Shown here piece by piece: positions 6,111 through 6,747 of a stretch of 6,747 bases of DNA (position 1 is its first letter; each line of letters begins with the position of its first letter). The notes beneath the pieces are model-generated. The model did no database searches and had not been told where the DNA came from. It saw nothing but the letters and a program-made list of their open reading frames with translations. The translations under genes and the position numbers were made by a program. Source of the DNA: Bacteroidota bacterium. Its GTDB lineage: Bacteria; Bacteroidota; Bacteroidia; Bacteroidales; B39-G9. Where the stretch lies: positions 1-6,747 of the forward strand of contig JAUVJB010000169.1 in NCBI GenBank assembly GCA_030592465.1, given 5' to 3'.

Positions 6111-6243
6111 AGTCAATCCCGAAACTTCGGAAAAAAAATCTTTGAAGCATCGTGATTCGTCAGAAGAAACCTTGCGGGTCTTTTCCTGAACTCATAAATA
6201 ATTAGATAAATAGTAAACAATTATAAATATCTTCCTTTTATTT

Positions 6244-6253
6244 TATATTTTCG
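6244..6253 (+). promoter_or_regulatory. Candidate -7 promoter element for hpt
   Basis: TATATTTTCG resembles the Bacteroidota -7 consensus TAnnTTTG with a one-base insertion or change before the final G. It is followed by CAC, a plausible initiation context. No TTG -33 element is evident at the expected distance. It lies about 75 bp upstream of the hpt ATG. It is the best candidate in the AT-rich stretch, but the assignment is tentative. Confidence 0.3.
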
Positions 6254-6326
6254 CACAAGATAATAAAAAAAAATTAATTATAATTTAGAATAAATTACTA
6301 TTTTAGTACTTTAAAAAATTAAAAAA

Positions 6327-6747
6327 ATGACAGACAAAGTAAAAATTTTAGATAAAGAATTCGAAATATCAATTCATTATAATAAAATTCAAGAAAGAAT
6401 AGAACATTTGGCAAAAGAAATTGATAATAATTTTAAAGATAAAGATGTTCTTTTTCTAGGAATATTAAACGGTTCGTTTATGTTTGCCGCAGACTTATTT
6501 AAAAACATTAAAACAGATTGCCAAATATCATTTCTCAAATTAGCTTCATACGTTGGTACATCTACAACAGGGAAAATTAAAAGATTGATTGGTTTAAATG
6601 AAGATTTAAGAGGCAAAACCGTTGTTATTCTTGAAGATATTATTGACACAGGCATAACAATTGAAAATATTATTATGCAATTAAAAGGATATGAGCCTGA
6701 CGAAATTAAAATTGCCACACTACTTTTTAAACCAAGTGCTTATCAAA
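6327..6747 (+). CDS. hpt: Hypoxanthine phosphoribosyltransferase, 3' end cut by the window
   Basis: The product transfers phosphoribose from PRPP to hypoxanthine (often also guanine) in cytoplasmic purine salvage. I read 140 codons from the ATG at 6327-6329 to the window edge, starting MTDKVKILDKEFEISI. The decisive feature is the PRPP-binding loop VVILEDIIDTGITIENI (about 99-115), with the paired acidic residues Glu103-Asp104 and the DTG. Upstream are the LGILNGSFMFAADL segment (44-57), a typical HPRT loop with the short-chain N-G-S-F pattern, and the SYVGTSTTGKI flexible loop (74-84) that closes over the active site. The FKPSAYQ end (134-140) leads into the usual K-x(n)-DYIGFEI base-binding region, missing here with roughly the last 35-40 residues. 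It is divergent from purE. An A-rich leader precedes the ATG and there is no Shine-Dalgarno sequence. Confidence 0.95.
   Translation, partial: MTDKVKILDKEFEISIHYNKIQERIEHLAKEIDNNFKDKDVLFLGILNGSFMFAADLFKNIKTDCQISFLKLASYVGTSTTGKIKRLIGLNEDLRGKTVVILEDIIDTGITIENIIMQLKGYEPDEIKIATLLFKPSAYQ

Larger units (their letters stand above)
5826..6182. repeat. MITE-like or structured element with long imperfect terminal inverted repeats
   Basis: The left arm (5826-5891) and right arm (6107-6182) are imperfectly complementary along their length. The best block is 5859-5891 against 6107-6140: GATTTTTTT, CCGAAGTTTCGG, ATTGA and TATTG all pair, with two transition-type mismatches and one base difference in the T-run. 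The outer block pairs CAAGGTTT (5833-5840) with AAACCTTG (6167-6174). Between the arms lie two strong hairpins, at 5915-5998 and 6074-6110. There is no transposase or credible ORF inside, and I see no clear target-site duplication. The size and ends fit a non-autonomous MITE. A large transcribed RNA element or a cluster of palindromic repeats would look similar. Confidence 0.5.
5726..6326. other. Gene-free 601-bp divergent region between purE and hpt
   Basis: This region must carry the promoters of both purE and hpt. It contains the composite repeat element at 5826-6182 (listed separately), flanked by plain AT-rich DNA of about 100 bp towards purE and 140 bp towards hpt. The only open frame of note is a 49-codon one on the plus strand (6006-6155). 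It runs through the inverted repeats and shows no family resemblance, so I do not call it a gene. No purine riboswitch core was recognised upstream of either gene. Confidence 0.6.

Noticed and set aside
6006..6155. 49-codon plus-strand open frame starting MAVILLFINNK
   Set aside because: It runs through the 6074-6110 hairpin and the right inverted-repeat arm, ends inside the repeat, and resembles no family I know. Its sequence is explained by the repeat structure.
6389..6718. 109-codon minus-strand open frame opposite hpt
   Set aside because: The plus strand encodes an unmistakable PRPP-binding motif in this stretch, so the antisense frame is a by-product.

Overview
The window looks like a piece of chromosome from a low-GC member of the Bacteroidota (Bacteroidales/Marinilabiliales- or Flavobacteriia-like). 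The reasons are the very AT-rich intergenic DNA, starts without Shine-Dalgarno sequences, a TAnnTTTG-type -7 element, signal peptides ending in Ser-Gln, and three outer-membrane proteins with aromatic C-termini of Bacteroidota style. No rRNA, tRNA, CRISPR array or transposase gene was seen.

Layout. Positions 1-456 are non-coding and rich in palindromes. Four genes then lie on the minus strand. In the direction of transcription they are purE (5725-5213), a PorV/PorQ-like outer-membrane barrel protein (5194-4367, only 18 bp after purE), a helix-hairpin-helix outer-membrane barrel protein (4175-2073), and a TolC-family efflux protein (1809-457). A 601-bp gene-free divergent region (5726-6326) separates purE from the fifth gene. 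That gene is hypoxanthine phosphoribosyltransferase (hpt, from 6327 on the plus strand), cut by the window edge after 140 codons.

Functions. purE (de novo purine synthesis) and hpt (purine salvage) face away from each other across the divergent region. The other three proteins are exported to the outer membrane: one TolC channel without a visible pump or adaptor partner, and two of unknown role. One of the latter combines a ComEA-like HhH segment with a beta-barrel.

The most notable non-coding feature is at 5826-6182. It is a roughly 357-bp element with imperfect terminal inverted repeats of about 66 and 76 nt, a long internal hairpin, and a second hairpin with two competing foldings. It has the architecture of a MITE or a large structured RNA. 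Palindromes with a CCGCCAGCTGGCGG-type core occur three times, and two further hairpins share a CGGATTT...AATCCG core, which suggests dispersed repeat families. The genes themselves look like ordinary chromosomal genes. I see no clear new multi-gene system; the repeat element and the HhH-barrel protein are the best candidates for follow-up.
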